Source: Anaerolineae bacterium
GTDB lineage: Bacteria > Chloroflexota > Anaerolineae > Aggregatilineales > Phototrophicaceae
DNA: 64,000 nt
Direction: 5' to 3'
NCBI GenBank assembly: GCA_019912965.1
Contig: JAIOHM010000205.1
Coordinates: forward strand, 62,001-126,000
The notes below the pieces were generated by a model that was not told the DNA's origin, did no database searches, and worked only from the letters and a program-made list of their open reading frames with translations. The position numbers and the translations under genes were made by a program. Positions 1-8,623 of the stretch are shown piece by piece (within the stretch, counting starts at the first letter, position 1; each line of letters begins with the position of its first letter).

Positions 1-770
1 GTCTGGATGCGGATTATGAAGCTACACACGGCGCTACATTGACCGCACTGGCTGCCCTGCTCATGCGGCGGTATATGCATGAATATGGTCTGGATTTGAA
101 TGCGTTTGAGGGTTTCAGCATCAACGCCCATGCCAACGGTGCAAAAAGCGAATTCGCTATGTACCGCAACCTCATCAAGCCCGGACGATTTGCGAAAGCG
201 CCAATGGTCGCCGAACCGGTCAGCCTGTTTGATACCGCCCCGGATGCGGATGGTGCAGCAGCAGTCATCATTACCAGTCGAGAACGCGCGGCGGATTTAG
301 TGCCACAGCCGATTCGCATTACGGGCAGCGGCGCAGCAACCGACACTTTGACACTTCACGACCGGGCAGATTTGTTGTGGTTGAATGCCGTCGAACATTC
401 AACGCGAAAAGCACTCACTCAAGCAGGAATTACAACCCATAACGTGAATCTATTTGAACTGCACGATGGCTTCACGGTTTTGAGCGCAATGGCTTTGGAA
501 GGGGCGGGCTTTGCCGCACGGGGCGAAGGTTGGAAGCTGGCACAAAGTGGCGCAATTACACTAACAGGTTCACTGCCGATCAGCACGTTTGGCGGGTTGA
601 AAGCGCGTGGTAATCCGGCGGGCGCAACGGGCATTTATCAAGCTGTTGAAGCCTGTTTGCAATTGCGCGGCACAGCAGGCGCAAACCAGATCGCCGACAC
701 CCGAACCGCACTCATTCAAAATCTGGGTGGATTGGGCAGTACCGCCATCACCCATGTGTTGCAGGTGTAG
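1..770 (+). CDS. Thiolase, C-terminal part (SCP-x/archaeal type), truncated by window edge
   Basis: The reading frame is open to the left edge (first full codon at 3), so the N-terminal half with the nucleophilic Cys lies outside. The visible ~255 residues are the C-terminal thiolase domain: an ELHDGFTVLS segment, then GGLKARG followed by NPAGATG, and a closing NLGGLGSTA strand. SCP-x-type thiolases of archaea and Chloroflexota condense or cleave acetoacetyl-CoA, often in a complex with HMG-CoA synthase and a DUF35 protein; the two DUF35-like genes just downstream support this. The residue at 612-614 is Asn where most thiolases have the catalytic His of the GHP motif, so activity or reaction type is uncertain. 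Family call is firm; substrate is inferred. Confidence 0.85.
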   Translation, partial: LDADYEATHGATLTALAALLMRRYMHEYGLDLNAFEGFSINAHANGAKSEFAMYRNLIKPGRFAKAPMVAEPVSLFDTAPDADGAAAVIITSRERAADLVPQPIRITGSGAATDTLTLHDRADLLWLNAVEHSTRKALTQAGITTHNVNLFELHDGFTVLSAMALEGAGFAARGEGWKLAQSGAITLTGSLPISTFGGLKARGNPAGATGIYQAVEACLQLRGTAGANQIADTRTALIQNLGGLGSTAITHVLQV

Positions 771-795
771 CCACCTTCGGCTAAAGATCGTGAAA

Positions 796-819
796 ATGAG
801 AGCAAATGATAGCTCTCAT
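796..819 (+). other. Hairpin between thiolase and DUF35 genes
   Basis: ATGAGAGC (796-803) pairs perfectly with GCTCTCAT (812-819) around an 8-base loop. There is no T-run after it, so it is more likely an mRNA stability or processing hairpin than a terminator. The 26 bases after the thiolase stop and the 96 bases after this hairpin hold nothing else obvious. Confidence 0.35.
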
Positions 820-915
820 CGCGCGGCTGATAGGTTTTGATAGCCTTCTGGAACTATGATGCAGATCAATTCGTGCAGAAATGCACAAATTATGATCGGA
901 TAAGGAGTAATGACA

Positions 916-1095
916 ATGCAGATTTCAAGACACTGGCGTTTGAATTCCCAACGGTATCGTTTACAGGGTGTGCGCTACGAAACTGGCGAAGTTAGCCTTC
1001 AGGCGCGACCGAACCCCCTGAATACTGAAGAACTCCGCGCCACAGTCGTGCGCGATGAAAAGAAAGTCAAAGCCGAATTGAAGGCGGCTAGCTAA
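916..1095 (+). CDS. Small DUF35 N-terminal-like protein lacking zinc ligands
   Basis: A 59-residue protein starting MQISRHWRLN. The HWR..QRYRL.G pattern matches the N-terminal helix of DUF35 (acyl-CoA-binding, thiolase-partner) proteins. In the family this helix is followed by a rubredoxin-like zinc ribbon with two Cys pairs; here the corresponding stretch (GVRYETGEVSLQARP) has no cysteine at all. I chose ATG 916 because AAGGAG at 902-907 sits 8 bases upstream; ATG 910 is only 2 bases from it. The OB-fold half of DUF35 is a separate gene 2 bases downstream in another frame, so the pair probably acts as a split DUF35 partner for the upstream thiolase. Function is inferred from context. Confidence 0.6.
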   Translation: MQISRHWRLNSQRYRLQGVRYETGEVSLQARPNPLNTEELRATVVRDEKKVKAELKAAS

Positions 1096-1097
1096 TC

Positions 1098-1406
1098 ATG
1101 GCGGAAATCCGCAAACAGGTCGAAGTTCAACGCGAACAATTCACTTTCGCTGGAACGGGTGAAGTTTACAGTTTCACCACCGTACAGGAAACACCAGAAG
1201 GCTTCGACGACCAAGCCCCATACATGCTGGCACTGATTAAGCTGGACGAAGGGCCGCTGATTACGGCACAGCTTACCGATGTGGATGGTGAGGTGACGAT
1301 TGGCGACCGGGTGGAAATGGTCACTCGCAAGCTAACCGCCGAGGGCGCACGCGGCATGATTGTCTACGGCTACAAATTCCGTAAAGTGCTTCTCCGCGCA
1401 AACTAA
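1098..1406 (+). CDS. DUF35 OB-fold domain protein, thiolase partner
   Basis: A 102-residue protein matching the C-terminal OB-fold of DUF35: G-E-V-Y-S-F-T-T-V near the start, EGFDDQAPYMLALIKLDEGP in the middle, GDRVEMV and an ending YGYKF. In archaeal thiolase/HMG-CoA-synthase complexes the DUF35 protein bridges the two enzymes and holds the CoA or pantetheine arm. It follows the 59-residue zinc-ribbon-like gene by 2 bases and is almost certainly co-transcribed with it and the thiolase. A canonical DUF35 is one chain of about 130-150 residues, so here the domain is split in two genes. A terminator follows at once. Confidence 0.75.
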   Translation: MAEIRKQVEVQREQFTFAGTGEVYSFTTVQETPEGFDDQAPYMLALIKLDEGPLITAQLTDVDGEVTIGDRVEMVTRKLTAEGARGMIVYGYKFRKVLLRAN

Positions 1407-1421
1407 ATACAGTCAATTTTG

Positions 1422-1455
1422 CAGGGCAGACACATTGATCTGCCCTGTTTGTTTT
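1422..1455 (+). terminator. Rho-independent terminator after DUF35 gene
   Basis: CAGGGCAGA (1422-1430) pairs with TCTGCCCTG (1439-1447) and is followed by TTTGTTTT. It closes the thiolase-DUF35 unit just before the convergent hydrolase gene. Confidence 0.85.
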
Positions 1456-1457
1456 CA

Positions 1458-2282
1458 CTACCCGGCGAAGGCTGCCGACTTCATACTGCCTAAAAACGAC
1501 CGAATCTGTTCATTCACAAAATCCGGTTCTTCCATGCTGGATGAATGCCCCGCACCGGGAATCGTCACCAGTTTAGAACCACGTATCTTGTCATGAATGC
1601 GTTTGGACTTTTCCGGCACTGTCGCAACATCCTGATCGCCAACCATAATCAGCGTTGGCACAACAATGTTGCTGATCTCCTCGTAAATACCCCGACGGTT
1701 AACAACGCCTGTTACAGCACGAGTCGCGCCAATCCGGTTAGCGGCTGACCACTGCCGCTTGATCTCATCACGATTTTTGGCACGATGAGGGTCGTTCAGG
1801 AATTTCTGTCCGAACATGATCGGCATAATCCGGTCAGCCACGATGCCTGTGCCGAAGAACCGTGCGATGTAGGTCAGCATTTTGTACTTCGGCACGTTTT
1901 CTTCTGGTTCCATGTCGGCTGTGGTTTCCAGCAAAATCAGGGATTTAATGAGTTCCGGGCGACGTGCCGCAAGGCGCATCCCCACAAAGCCGCCCATCGA
2001 AAGCCCGACGAAATGACAGGGTTCAGCATTCAGGGCATGGATAAGCGCGGCAGCATCCTCATAGACGGTTTCCATATCATAACCATCTTTGGTCACTTCG
2101 CTCTGACCTTGCCCACGATGGTCATAGGCGATGCAGCGATAACGCTCACTTAAGGCGGCTACCTGTGCATCAAACTGGTGACAGTTAAAAAGCACGCCAT
2201 GCGAGAAAACAATCGTCTCCTTGCCCTGTCCTCCGGTATCCTCATAATACAGATTTGCGCCATTGACCCGTATTTTTGGCAT
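1458..2282 (-). CDS. Alpha/beta hydrolase
   Basis: A 274-residue single-domain alpha/beta-hydrolase. The nucleophile elbow GLSMGG places Ser95; the acid is probably the Asp in VGDQDV and the base the His in PGAGHSSSMEEP near residue 248. The YDHRGQGQS segment is typical of the epoxide hydrolase/haloperoxidase/3-oxoadipate lactonase branch. The start at 2282 has GAGGGG 8 bases upstream. It lies downstream of hppA on the same strand but a strong terminator separates them, so it is probably its own unit or read-through. No signal peptide, so cytoplasmic. The substrate cannot be told from sequence; the lack of pathway neighbours gives no help. Confidence 0.85.
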   Translation of the reverse strand: MPKIRVNGANLYYEDTGGQGKETIVFSHGVLFNCHQFDAQVAALSERYRCIAYDHRGQGQSEVTKDGYDMETVYEDAAALIHALNAEPCHFVGLSMGGFVGMRLAARRPELIKSLILLETTADMEPEENVPKYKMLTYIARFFGTGIVADRIMPIMFGQKFLNDPHRAKNRDEIKRQWSAANRIGATRAVTGVVNRRGIYEEISNIVVPTLIMVGDQDVATVPEKSKRIHDKIRGSKLVTIPGAGHSSSMEEPDFVNEQIRSFLGSMKSAAFAG

Positions 2283-2305
2283 AGCACGCCCCTCTTGGGA
2301 AACAA

Positions 2306-2332
2306 AACGACGCTAGGGTATCCAGCGTCGTT
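2306..2332 (-). terminator. Terminator of the K+-dependent pyrophosphatase gene
   Basis: AACGACGCT (2306-2314) pairs with AGCGTCGTT (2324-2332). Read on the minus strand the stem is followed by TTTTGTTT, so it ends transcription coming from hppA before the hydrolase gene. Confidence 0.8.
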
Positions 2333-2360
2333 CTAACTTTACACTAACCTGAATTATACT

Positions 2361-4478
2361 CTAAAGCGGATTCGCTGCGAGTAGGGGTGCAATCACCAAT
2401 GCGACAATCGCCAGCAGTTTGAGCAGGATGTTCAGCGACGGCCCGGAGGTATCCTTGAATGGATCTCCGACCGTATCGCCCACGACAGTCGCCTTATGTG
2501 CATCGGATTTCTTGCCACCCAGATGCCCACGTTCGATGTACTTCTTGGCGTTGTCCCACGCGCCGCCCGCGTTCGACATCATCACCGCCAGCGTAAAGGC
2601 GGAAATCAGCGAACCGAGCAGCACACCGACCAATGTGTAGATATTGACGTAGCGTTCCAGATCATTACCCCGGCCAATCACGATCAACACCGCGATTACC
2701 GCCGGAACTCCCACCGCAATAATACCCGGCAGGAGCATCTGGCGAATGGCACTTCGGGTGCTAATCTCCACACATGCCTCATAATCCGGATCGGCAGTGC
2801 CTTCCATCAAACCCGGAATTTCCTTGAACTGACGGCGCACTTCGACCACAATTTCCTGCGCCGCCTTGCCAACCGCCAGCATCGTTAGCGAGCTAAAGAT
2901 GAAGGGCAGCATCGCACCGATCATCATCCCGGTCGGCAAATGTGGATCGAGGATATTCACCTGCGGATTCATGCCCGTCGCACTGACAAAAGCAGAGATC
3001 AATGCCAGCGCGGTCATCACTGCGCTGCCAATGGCAAAACCTTTACCTGTTGCGGCAGTCGTGTTACCCAAACTGTCCAGTGCATCAGTGCGTTCACGCA
3101 CTTCTTTATCCAAACCAGCCATTTCGGCAATACCGCCCGCATTATCTGCAACCGGGCCATAAGCATCAGTCGCCAGTGTAATGCTCAACGTCGCCAGCAT
3201 TCCCACTGCGGCTACAGCCACACCGTACAACCCTGCCGAGCCAACTGCAACCAGAGTCGCTACAACAACAATCAGCACCGGAGCGGCGGTGCTTTCCATA
3301 CCCACAGCCAGACCACGAATAATAACGATAGCCGGGCCGCTGACCGAACTTTCCGCCAGCAAACGAGTTGGCTTGTAGATATCTGATGTGAAATACTCGG
3401 TCGCGTAACCAATCGCAACGCCGGCCACCAAACCGCTGATGGTGGCGATAATCACACCCCAGCCCAACTCAAGCACTAAACCCAGCACGATCACAGCCAC
3501 GACGACCAAACCACTGGCGCTGTACACACCCAACCGCAGACTGCCCAGCAAACTTTCCTGCGAAGCATTCTCGCCTGTGCGAACCAGATTAGTACACACC
3601 ATGCCAATCAGCAAGCCAACCGCCGCCACCAGAATCGGGAACGCCTGAGCAGCAGCCGCTTGATTAGCTGCGATGCCCGCCGTACCCAATGAAGCAATCG
3701 CAATAGCAGCAATGATCGAGCTGGCATAACTTTCAAACAGGTCGGAACCCATGCCTGCCACATCACCAACATTATCACCCACATTATCGGCAATGACCGC
3801 CGGGTTACGCGGGTCATCTTCCGGGATTCCGGCTTCCGTCTTGCCGACCAGATCAGCACCCACATCAGCGGCTTTGGTAAAGATACCACCACCAACACGC
3901 GCAAAAATCGCAACTGATGTGCCACCGAAGCCGAAACCAGCCAAAGCACTGGCTGCACGAGTGACATTCAGCGGATCAGCTTCCGCAGGGTAGATCACTT
4001 TGGTCAACAGGAAATACAGAATGCTGATGCCCAGCAGCGCCAGAGAAACCACCATCGTGCCCATGACCGAACCGCTGGCAAACGCCACTCGCAAACCCTT
4101 GTTCAGGCTTTTGGCAGCCGCCGCAGTCGTGCGAACATTAGCACGCACAGCCACATTCATCCCGATATAACCTGCGAGGGTTGATGCCCCTGCCCCGGCC
4201 ACGAAGCAAACTGCTGTCCAGGGACTCATTCCCGAACCGGGGATGGCGCTCAATACCAACAGCACCACAACAACAACCGCACCCAGAATCGCGATGTAGC
4301 GATATTCAGTTGTTAGAAAGGCACTCGCACCTTTTTGAATGGCAGCGGCAATGCGGTTCATCTTCGCATCTCCGCTGTCTTGCGCGAGAATCCAGCGCCT
4401 TGTATACAGCGCGAATCCCAGACCAATGAGGCTTGCGAACAGGGCAATCCAGTTCGCATTGTCTCTCAAAAATTCCAT
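2361..4478 (-). CDS. hppA: Membrane-bound pyrophosphatase, K+-dependent type
   Basis: An integral membrane enzyme of about 705 residues with ~16 hydrophobic segments that couples PPi hydrolysis to H+ or Na+ export. The substrate-binding stretches are present: [29 protein letters not shown] and, near the C-terminus, [14 protein letters not shown]. At about 3037-3069 the motif is [10 protein letters not shown]; Ala and Gly at the two diagnostic positions mark the K+-dependent class, which includes both Na+- and H+-pumping forms, so the ion is not settled. ATG 4478 is preferred over GTG 4490 because GAGGAG lies 11 bases before it. A second, K+-independent pyrophosphatase gene faces away from it across a 214-base divergent region. 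Confidence 0.95.
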   Translation of the reverse strand: MEFLRDNANWIALFASLIGLGFALYTRRWILAQDSGDAKMNRIAAAIQKGASAFLTTEYRYIAILGAVVVVVLLVLSAIPGSGMSPWTAVCFVAGAGASTLAGYIGMNVAVRANVRTTAAAAKSLNKGLRVAFASGSVMGTMVVSLALLGISILYFLLTKVIYPAEADPLNVTRAASALAGFGFGGTSVAIFARVGGGIFTKAADVGADLVGKTEAGIPEDDPRNPAVIADNVGDNVGDVAGMGSDLFESYASSIIAAIAIASLGTAGIAANQAAAAQAFPILVAAVGLLIGMVCTNLVRTGENASQESLLGSLRLGVYSASGLVVVAVIVLGLVLELGWGVIIATISGLVAGVAIGYATEYFTSDIYKPTRLLAESSVSGPAIVIIRGLAVGMESTAAPVLIVVVATLVAVGSAGLYGVAVAAVGMLATLSITLATDAYGPVADNAGGIAEMAGLDKEVRERTDALDSLGNTTAATGKGFAIGSAVMTALALISAFVSATGMNPQVNILDPHLPTGMMIGAMLPFIFSSLTMLAVGKAAQEIVVEVRRQFKEIPGLMEGTADPDYEACVEISTRSAIRQMLLPGIIAVGVPAVIAVLIVIGRGNDLERYVNIYTLVGVLLGSLISAFTLAVMMSNAGGAWDNAKKYIERGHLGGKKSDAHKATVVGDTVGDPFKDTSGPSLNILLKLLAIVALVIAPLLAANPL

Positions 4479-4490
4479 CGTTCTAAACAC

Positions 4491-4692
4491 TCCTCAAGGT
4501 AATGGGGACGATACCTGTTTAGCCCCCAAAGAATATAACAACGCCATCAAAAGTGGACTACAGATTATCAGGATTCTGAGATAAACTCTGGCGAATGAAG
4601 AATAGGGTTAAGAGGAGGAAAAATAAAGCCCATTTCCAACAAATTTTGTAAGTATTTTTTGTCACTTTTCGACATCATGGAGCTATTACGCT
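4491..4692. promoter_or_regulatory. Divergent promoter region between two pyrophosphatase genes
   Basis: About 200 AT-rich bases separate the start codons of the two hppA genes. They must carry both promoters, but I see no convincing -35/-10 pair. A purine-rich AGAGGAGGA at about 4611-4619 looks like a Shine-Dalgarno sequence but no start codon follows it within range. Confidence 0.4.
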
Positions 4693-7212
4693 ATGCGTGA
4701 ATTAAATTCAACCGAGAATTTGTTAATTTTCATAGTGCTCGGTATCGCAATTGCCGGGCTTATTTATGCAGCGCTTCTGGCACGGCAAATCCTGGCTGAG
4801 GGCAAAGGTTCTGCCAAAATGCAGGAAGTGTGGGGATTTATCCGCACAGGCGCTAATGCCTATCTGCGTTCCCAACTTCGCATCATCGCCTTGCTGATTG
4901 CTGTGCTGGTGGTGGTGTTGTTCTTCAGTGTGTATGTGGTCAACCCAACCCCTTACGCCATTGAACACTTCTGCCCACAAGTAGCCGAGGAAGCCCGCAC
5001 GACCGTTAATGCTGAAGCGGTGCGGGCAGATGTTGCCCTCAAAAATACCAACATTTCGGATGCAGAACTGGTACTGCTTCAGGAAAATGCAGTTGTGTAC
5101 GCCGAAGAAGCCGCCATTGTAAAAGATGGTACAGCAGCCTGTGACACGGCACGAACCAGCATCGCCATCGGACGTGCGGGGGCATTCCTGATGGGCGCAG
5201 TGTTCTCGGCGACAGTCGGTTTCGTCGGTATGAATATGGCTGTGCAGGGTAATGTGCGTGTGGCCGCCGCCGCGGTTGACCCCAAGCGCGGTTACGGTGA
5301 TGCCCTGCGTATTGCTTATCGTTCCGGCACCATCACTGGGATGCTTACAGATGGACTCGGTTTGTTCGGCGGCACGATTCTGTTCATCATCTTCGGCATC
5401 GCCTCACCGGATGCGCTGCTGGGCTTCGGCTTCGGTGGTACGCTGCTGGCGCTGTTCATGCGTGTGGGCGGCGGCATCTTCACCAAAGCTGCCGATGTGG
5501 GTGCTGACTTGGTGGGCAAGGTCGAAGCTGACCTGCCAGAAGACGATCCGCGTAACGCAGCCGTTATCGCTGATCTGGTGGGTGATAACGTCGGTGACTG
5601 TGCAGGTATGGCAGCCGATATTTTCGAAAGCTACGAAGTCACTATCGTTTCCGGTCTGATCCTCGGCCTGGCAGTGGCGACCGTCACCCGCAGCCCGATC
5701 TGGATTGTGTTCCCGCTGGTCGTGCGCGGCATTGGTGTGCTCAGTTCGATCATCAGCACCTATTTGGTGAAATCAACATCTGGCAAAGACGCCCTGAGCG
5801 CCATCACACGCGGCTTCTACAGCGCGGCAGCCATCAGCATTGTGATGTTCACCATCTTCACTGTCGCCTACATGCGCGAGCCCAACATCAATGGCGGTGG
5901 TATCGTCTGGCAGCCATTAGCGGCAGTCATTGTGGGCGTGGCACTGGCAATAGTAATCGACAAAGTGACAGCCTACTTCACCGATACGGAGCATAACCCG
6001 GTCAAGGAAATTGCCCGTAATACACAAACTGGCCCGGCAACCACCATCCTGAGCGGTCTGTCAACCGGCATGGAAAGCAGCGTGTGGGCAATCCTCGTTA
6101 TTGCGGGCAGCATTCTGGCAAGCGTAGCAATTTTTGGTCTGTTCCCGGTTACCGATGGCAGCGGTGCACAAATCGTGGATACCTTCACCGCAGTGCTGTA
6201 CGGCGTGGCGATGACGGGTATCGGCATGTTGACGCTGACGGGCAACAACGTCTCGATGGATGCTTTTGGCCCGATCTCTGACAATGCTCAGGGTGTGGCT
6301 GAACTGGCGGGCGAAAGCGGCGGCAAGGGCGGCGAAATCCTGAATTCGCTGGATGCCGTTGGCAACACCACCAAAGCCATCACCAAAGGCGTAGCGATTG
6401 GTTCGGCAGTTATCGCCGCAGTCTCGCTGTTTGGTTCGTTCCTGACGGACACGCGCGTGGTGCAGTTGGGTCTGGGTGTACCGCTGGAACGCACCCTGTT
6501 CGGCACGGGCATCAACATCGCCCAGCCGATTGTGTTCATCGGTTTCCTGATTGGCGGCGGCCTGATCTTCCTGTTCAGCAGCCTCCTCATCCGCTCGGTG
6601 AACCGCGCCGCATTCCAGATGATCGGTGTCGTCCGCCGACAGCTTCGCATCCCCGGCATTATGGAAGGCACCAAGACACCCGATTATGCCGAATGTGTCG
6701 ATGTTTCTACCCGTGCAGCGCAGCGTGAACTGCTGCCCATCGGGATCGTCGCTGTACTAACCCCAATCGTGGTTGGTTTCTTGCTGGGAGGAGCGGCGCT
6801 GGGCGGTTTCCTGGCGGGCATCATTCTGGCTGGTCAGTTGATGGCCGTGTTCATGAGCAACGCGGGCGGCGCGTGGGACAATGCCAAGAAATACATCGAA
6901 GAAGGCAACTATGGTGGCAAGAAGTCTGACGCACACAAAGCAGCCGTCGTAGGCGATACAGTCGGCGATCCGTTCAAGGATACGGCTGGCCCTGCCCTCA
7001 ACCCGATGATTAAAGTCGTTAATCTGGTGGCGCTGCTGGCGGCTCCGCTGGTAGTCACCGCTGCCGAAAACCCGGACAGCCGTCTGCCAGTTGTGGTGGT
7101 CATGTTGGTGCTGCTGGCAGTTATCTTCTGGGCGATCCTCCGCAGCAAACGCAGCGACCCCGAAACCGAGAAAATGGTGGAAGCCGTTGCGGCAAAAGGC
7201 GCAGGCGACTAG
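4693..7212 (+). CDS. hppA: H+-translocating pyrophosphatase, K+-independent type
   Basis: An 839-residue membrane pyrophosphatase, clearly longer than the usual ~700. Core motifs are complete: [40 protein letters not shown] and [14 protein letters not shown]. At 6361-6390 the motif is GNTTKAITKG; Lys561 takes the place of the K+-binding site, the known marker of K+-independent H+ pumps. The extra length comes mainly from a ~75-residue hydrophilic insert after the second membrane helix (about residues 79-155, with Cys at both ends of it) and from a C-terminal extension. GGAG at 4679-4682 is 10 bases before ATG. Having both pump classes side by side suggests use under different K+ or PPi conditions. 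Confidence 0.95.
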   Translation: MRELNSTENLLIFIVLGIAIAGLIYAALLARQILAEGKGSAKMQEVWGFIRTGANAYLRSQLRIIALLIAVLVVVLFFSVYVVNPTPYAIEHFCPQVAEEARTTVNAEAVRADVALKNTNISDAELVLLQENAVVYAEEAAIVKDGTAACDTARTSIAIGRAGAFLMGAVFSATVGFVGMNMAVQGNVRVAAAAVDPKRGYGDALRIAYRSGTITGMLTDGLGLFGGTILFIIFGIASPDALLGFGFGGTLLALFMRVGGGIFTKAADVGADLVGKVEADLPEDDPRNAAVIADLVGDNVGDCAGMAADIFESYEVTIVSGLILGLAVATVTRSPIWIVFPLVVRGIGVLSSIISTYLVKSTSGKDALSAITRGFYSAAAISIVMFTIFTVAYMREPNINGGGIVWQPLAAVIVGVALAIVIDKVTAYFTDTEHNPVKEIARNTQTGPATTILSGLSTGMESSVWAILVIAGSILASVAIFGLFPVTDGSGAQIVDTFTAVLYGVAMTGIGMLTLTGNNVSMDAFGPISDNAQGVAELAGESGGKGGEILNSLDAVGNTTKAITKGVAIGSAVIAAVSLFGSFLTDTRVVQLGLGVPLERTLFGTGINIAQPIVFIGFLIGGGLIFLFSSLLIRSVNRAAFQMIGVVRRQLRIPGIMEGTKTPDYAECVDVSTRAAQRELLPIGIVAVLTPIVVGFLLGGAALGGFLAGIILAGQLMAVFMSNAGGAWDNAKKYIEEGNYGGKKSDAHKAAVVGDTVGDPFKDTAGPALNPMIKVVNLVALLAAPLVVTAAENPDSRLPVVVVMLVLLAVIFWAILRSKRSDPETEKMVEAVAAKGAGD

Positions 7213-7237
7213 CATGTAGCCATTCGCTTTTAGATTG

Positions 7238-7270
7238 AATCCCCCTCATGAGAATACGAGGGGGATTTTT
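7238..7270 (+). terminator. Rho-independent terminator after hppA
   Basis: AATCCCCCTC (7238-7247) and GAGGGGGATT (7258-7267) form a perfect 10-base stem with a 10-base loop, ending in a T-run. It separates hppA from yraN. Confidence 0.9.
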
Positions 7271-7334
7271 ATTGGCGGGCTGTGCTAAACTACAAAAGAG
7301 ATTAGCGTATTTCTGTGCAGAGGATTTAAGGGTG

Positions 7335-7703
7335 ATGGCATCCGACCATCGGCGTCCGTTTGGACAGCGCGGAGAACAACTGGCGGCTGAACATCTTCAG
7401 CGTCGGGGATATACCATCGTCGGTACTAACTGGCGCTGCAAACACGGTGAAATCGACATCATTGCCCGTCAGGATTCAACACTGGTATTTGTCGAAGTCC
7501 GCAGCCGCCACGCCGAATCGACCGAAGCCTCATTCGAGAGCATCACACCGCGCAAACGCGCCAAAATGACCGCTTGCGCCAACGATTATCTGGCGCAGAA
7601 TCATCTGGAAAATATGAACTGGCGGGTAGATGTCATCGCGATAGCCTTCCCACACTCCGGTCAACCGATCATCGAACAGGTCGAAGATGCCCTCGATTGG
7701 TAA
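7335..7703 (+). CDS. yraN: YraN/UPF0102 family endonuclease-like protein
   Basis: A 122-residue protein of the UPF0102 family, which has an archaeal Holliday-junction-resolvase-like PD-(D/E)XK fold. The nuclease signature is visible as GEIDIIA (Asp), then VFVEVRSR (Glu and a basic residue in the place of the usual Lys). GRRGEQLAAEHL-type N-terminus is represented by GQRGEQLAAEHLQ. The start is taken as ATG 7335 (GTG 7332 is possible); longer frames would begin inside the preceding terminator. The AGGA at 7321-7324 lies 10 bases upstream. Its stop overlaps the start of miaA by 17 bases, so the two are translationally coupled. The biological role of the family is not well established. Confidence 0.85.
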   Translation: MASDHRRPFGQRGEQLAAEHLQRRGYTIVGTNWRCKHGEIDIIARQDSTLVFVEVRSRHAESTEASFESITPRKRAKMTACANDYLAQNHLENMNWRVDVIAIAFPHSGQPIIEQVEDALDW

Positions 7704-8622
7704 ACCAAAACCACTGATTGTTATTCTCGGCCCAACAGCAGTCGGCAAAACCGGGTTAGCCATTGAGGTCGCGCGGGCGCTCAATGGCGAAATCATCAGC
7801 GCAGACAGCCGTCAGGTTTACCGTCATATGGACATCGGCACAGCCAAACCCACGCCAGAACAGCAGGCCGCTGCTCCCCATCATCTGCTGGACATTGTAA
7901 ATCCTGACGAACGGCTATCGCTGGCGCAGTATCAGCAGATAGCCTATAAAATTATCGATGCCCTTCATAATCAGGGGAAAATCCCGCTGCTGGTTGGCGG
8001 CACAGGCCAATATATCACGGCAGTGGTTGAAGGCTGGTCAATCCCGGAAGTGCCGCCCAATGAAACCCTGCGGACAGAATTGGAAACCTACGCAAGTGAA
8101 CAGGGTTCAGCGGCCTTGCATACTCGACTTGCCGCGCTCGATCCGGTCGCTGCCGCCAGCATCGATCATCGTAATGTGCGGCGGGTCATCCGCGCACTGG
8201 AAGTTTGTCTGGAAACCGGACAGCCCATTAGTGAGCTTCAGCGCAAACACCCCCCACCCTATCAGATCACTACTTACGGCCTGACACTCGAACGCGATAC
8301 ACTTTATGAACGCGCCGATCACCGGGTTGACGAAATGATGGCCGCGGGATTTCTGGATGAAGTCGAACGCCTTTTGTTGATGGGGTATAACCGCAAACTG
8401 GCATCAATGAGTGGGTTGGGTTATGCACAGTTGGCTTCCCATATTCTGGATCGTGTACCGTTGGCGGATGCGGTTTCCAAAACCAAACATGACACTCATG
8501 ATTTCATTCGGCGGCAGTACACATGGTTTAAAGGGCACGATTCGGGCATTTTGTGGCACAATATAGAGCATCCGGCAACTCTGATCGAAATCATCATCCG
8601 CCGGACACAGGAGCAAATCTGA
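7687..8622 (+). CDS. miaA: tRNA dimethylallyltransferase MiaA
   Basis: A 311-residue cytoplasmic enzyme that adds a dimethylallyl group to N6 of A37 in tRNAs reading UNN codons. The P-loop is GPTAVGKT near residue 14, followed by the DSRQVYRHMDIGTAKP tRNA- and substrate-binding segment, the HHLLD motif and the LVGGTGQYI loop. Length matches the family. The gene starts inside the end of yraN and is followed after 1 base by an anchored protein of unknown function, so yraN-miaA and the next gene form one operon. Confidence 0.97.
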   Translation: MPSIGKPKPLIVILGPTAVGKTGLAIEVARALNGEIISADSRQVYRHMDIGTAKPTPEQQAAAPHHLLDIVNPDERLSLAQYQQIAYKIIDALHNQGKIPLLVGGTGQYITAVVEGWSIPEVPPNETLRTELETYASEQGSAALHTRLAALDPVAAASIDHRNVRRVIRALEVCLETGQPISELQRKHPPPYQITTYGLTLERDTLYERADHRVDEMMAAGFLDEVERLLLMGYNRKLASMSGLGYAQLASHILDRVPLADAVSKTKHDTHDFIRRQYTWFKGHDSGILWHNIEHPATLIEIIIRRTQEQI

Positions 8623-8623
8623 A

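Noticed and set aside
4611-4640. Strong ribosome-site-like AGAGGAGGA upstream of hppA
   Set aside because: No start codon follows at a usable distance, so no leader peptide can be supported.
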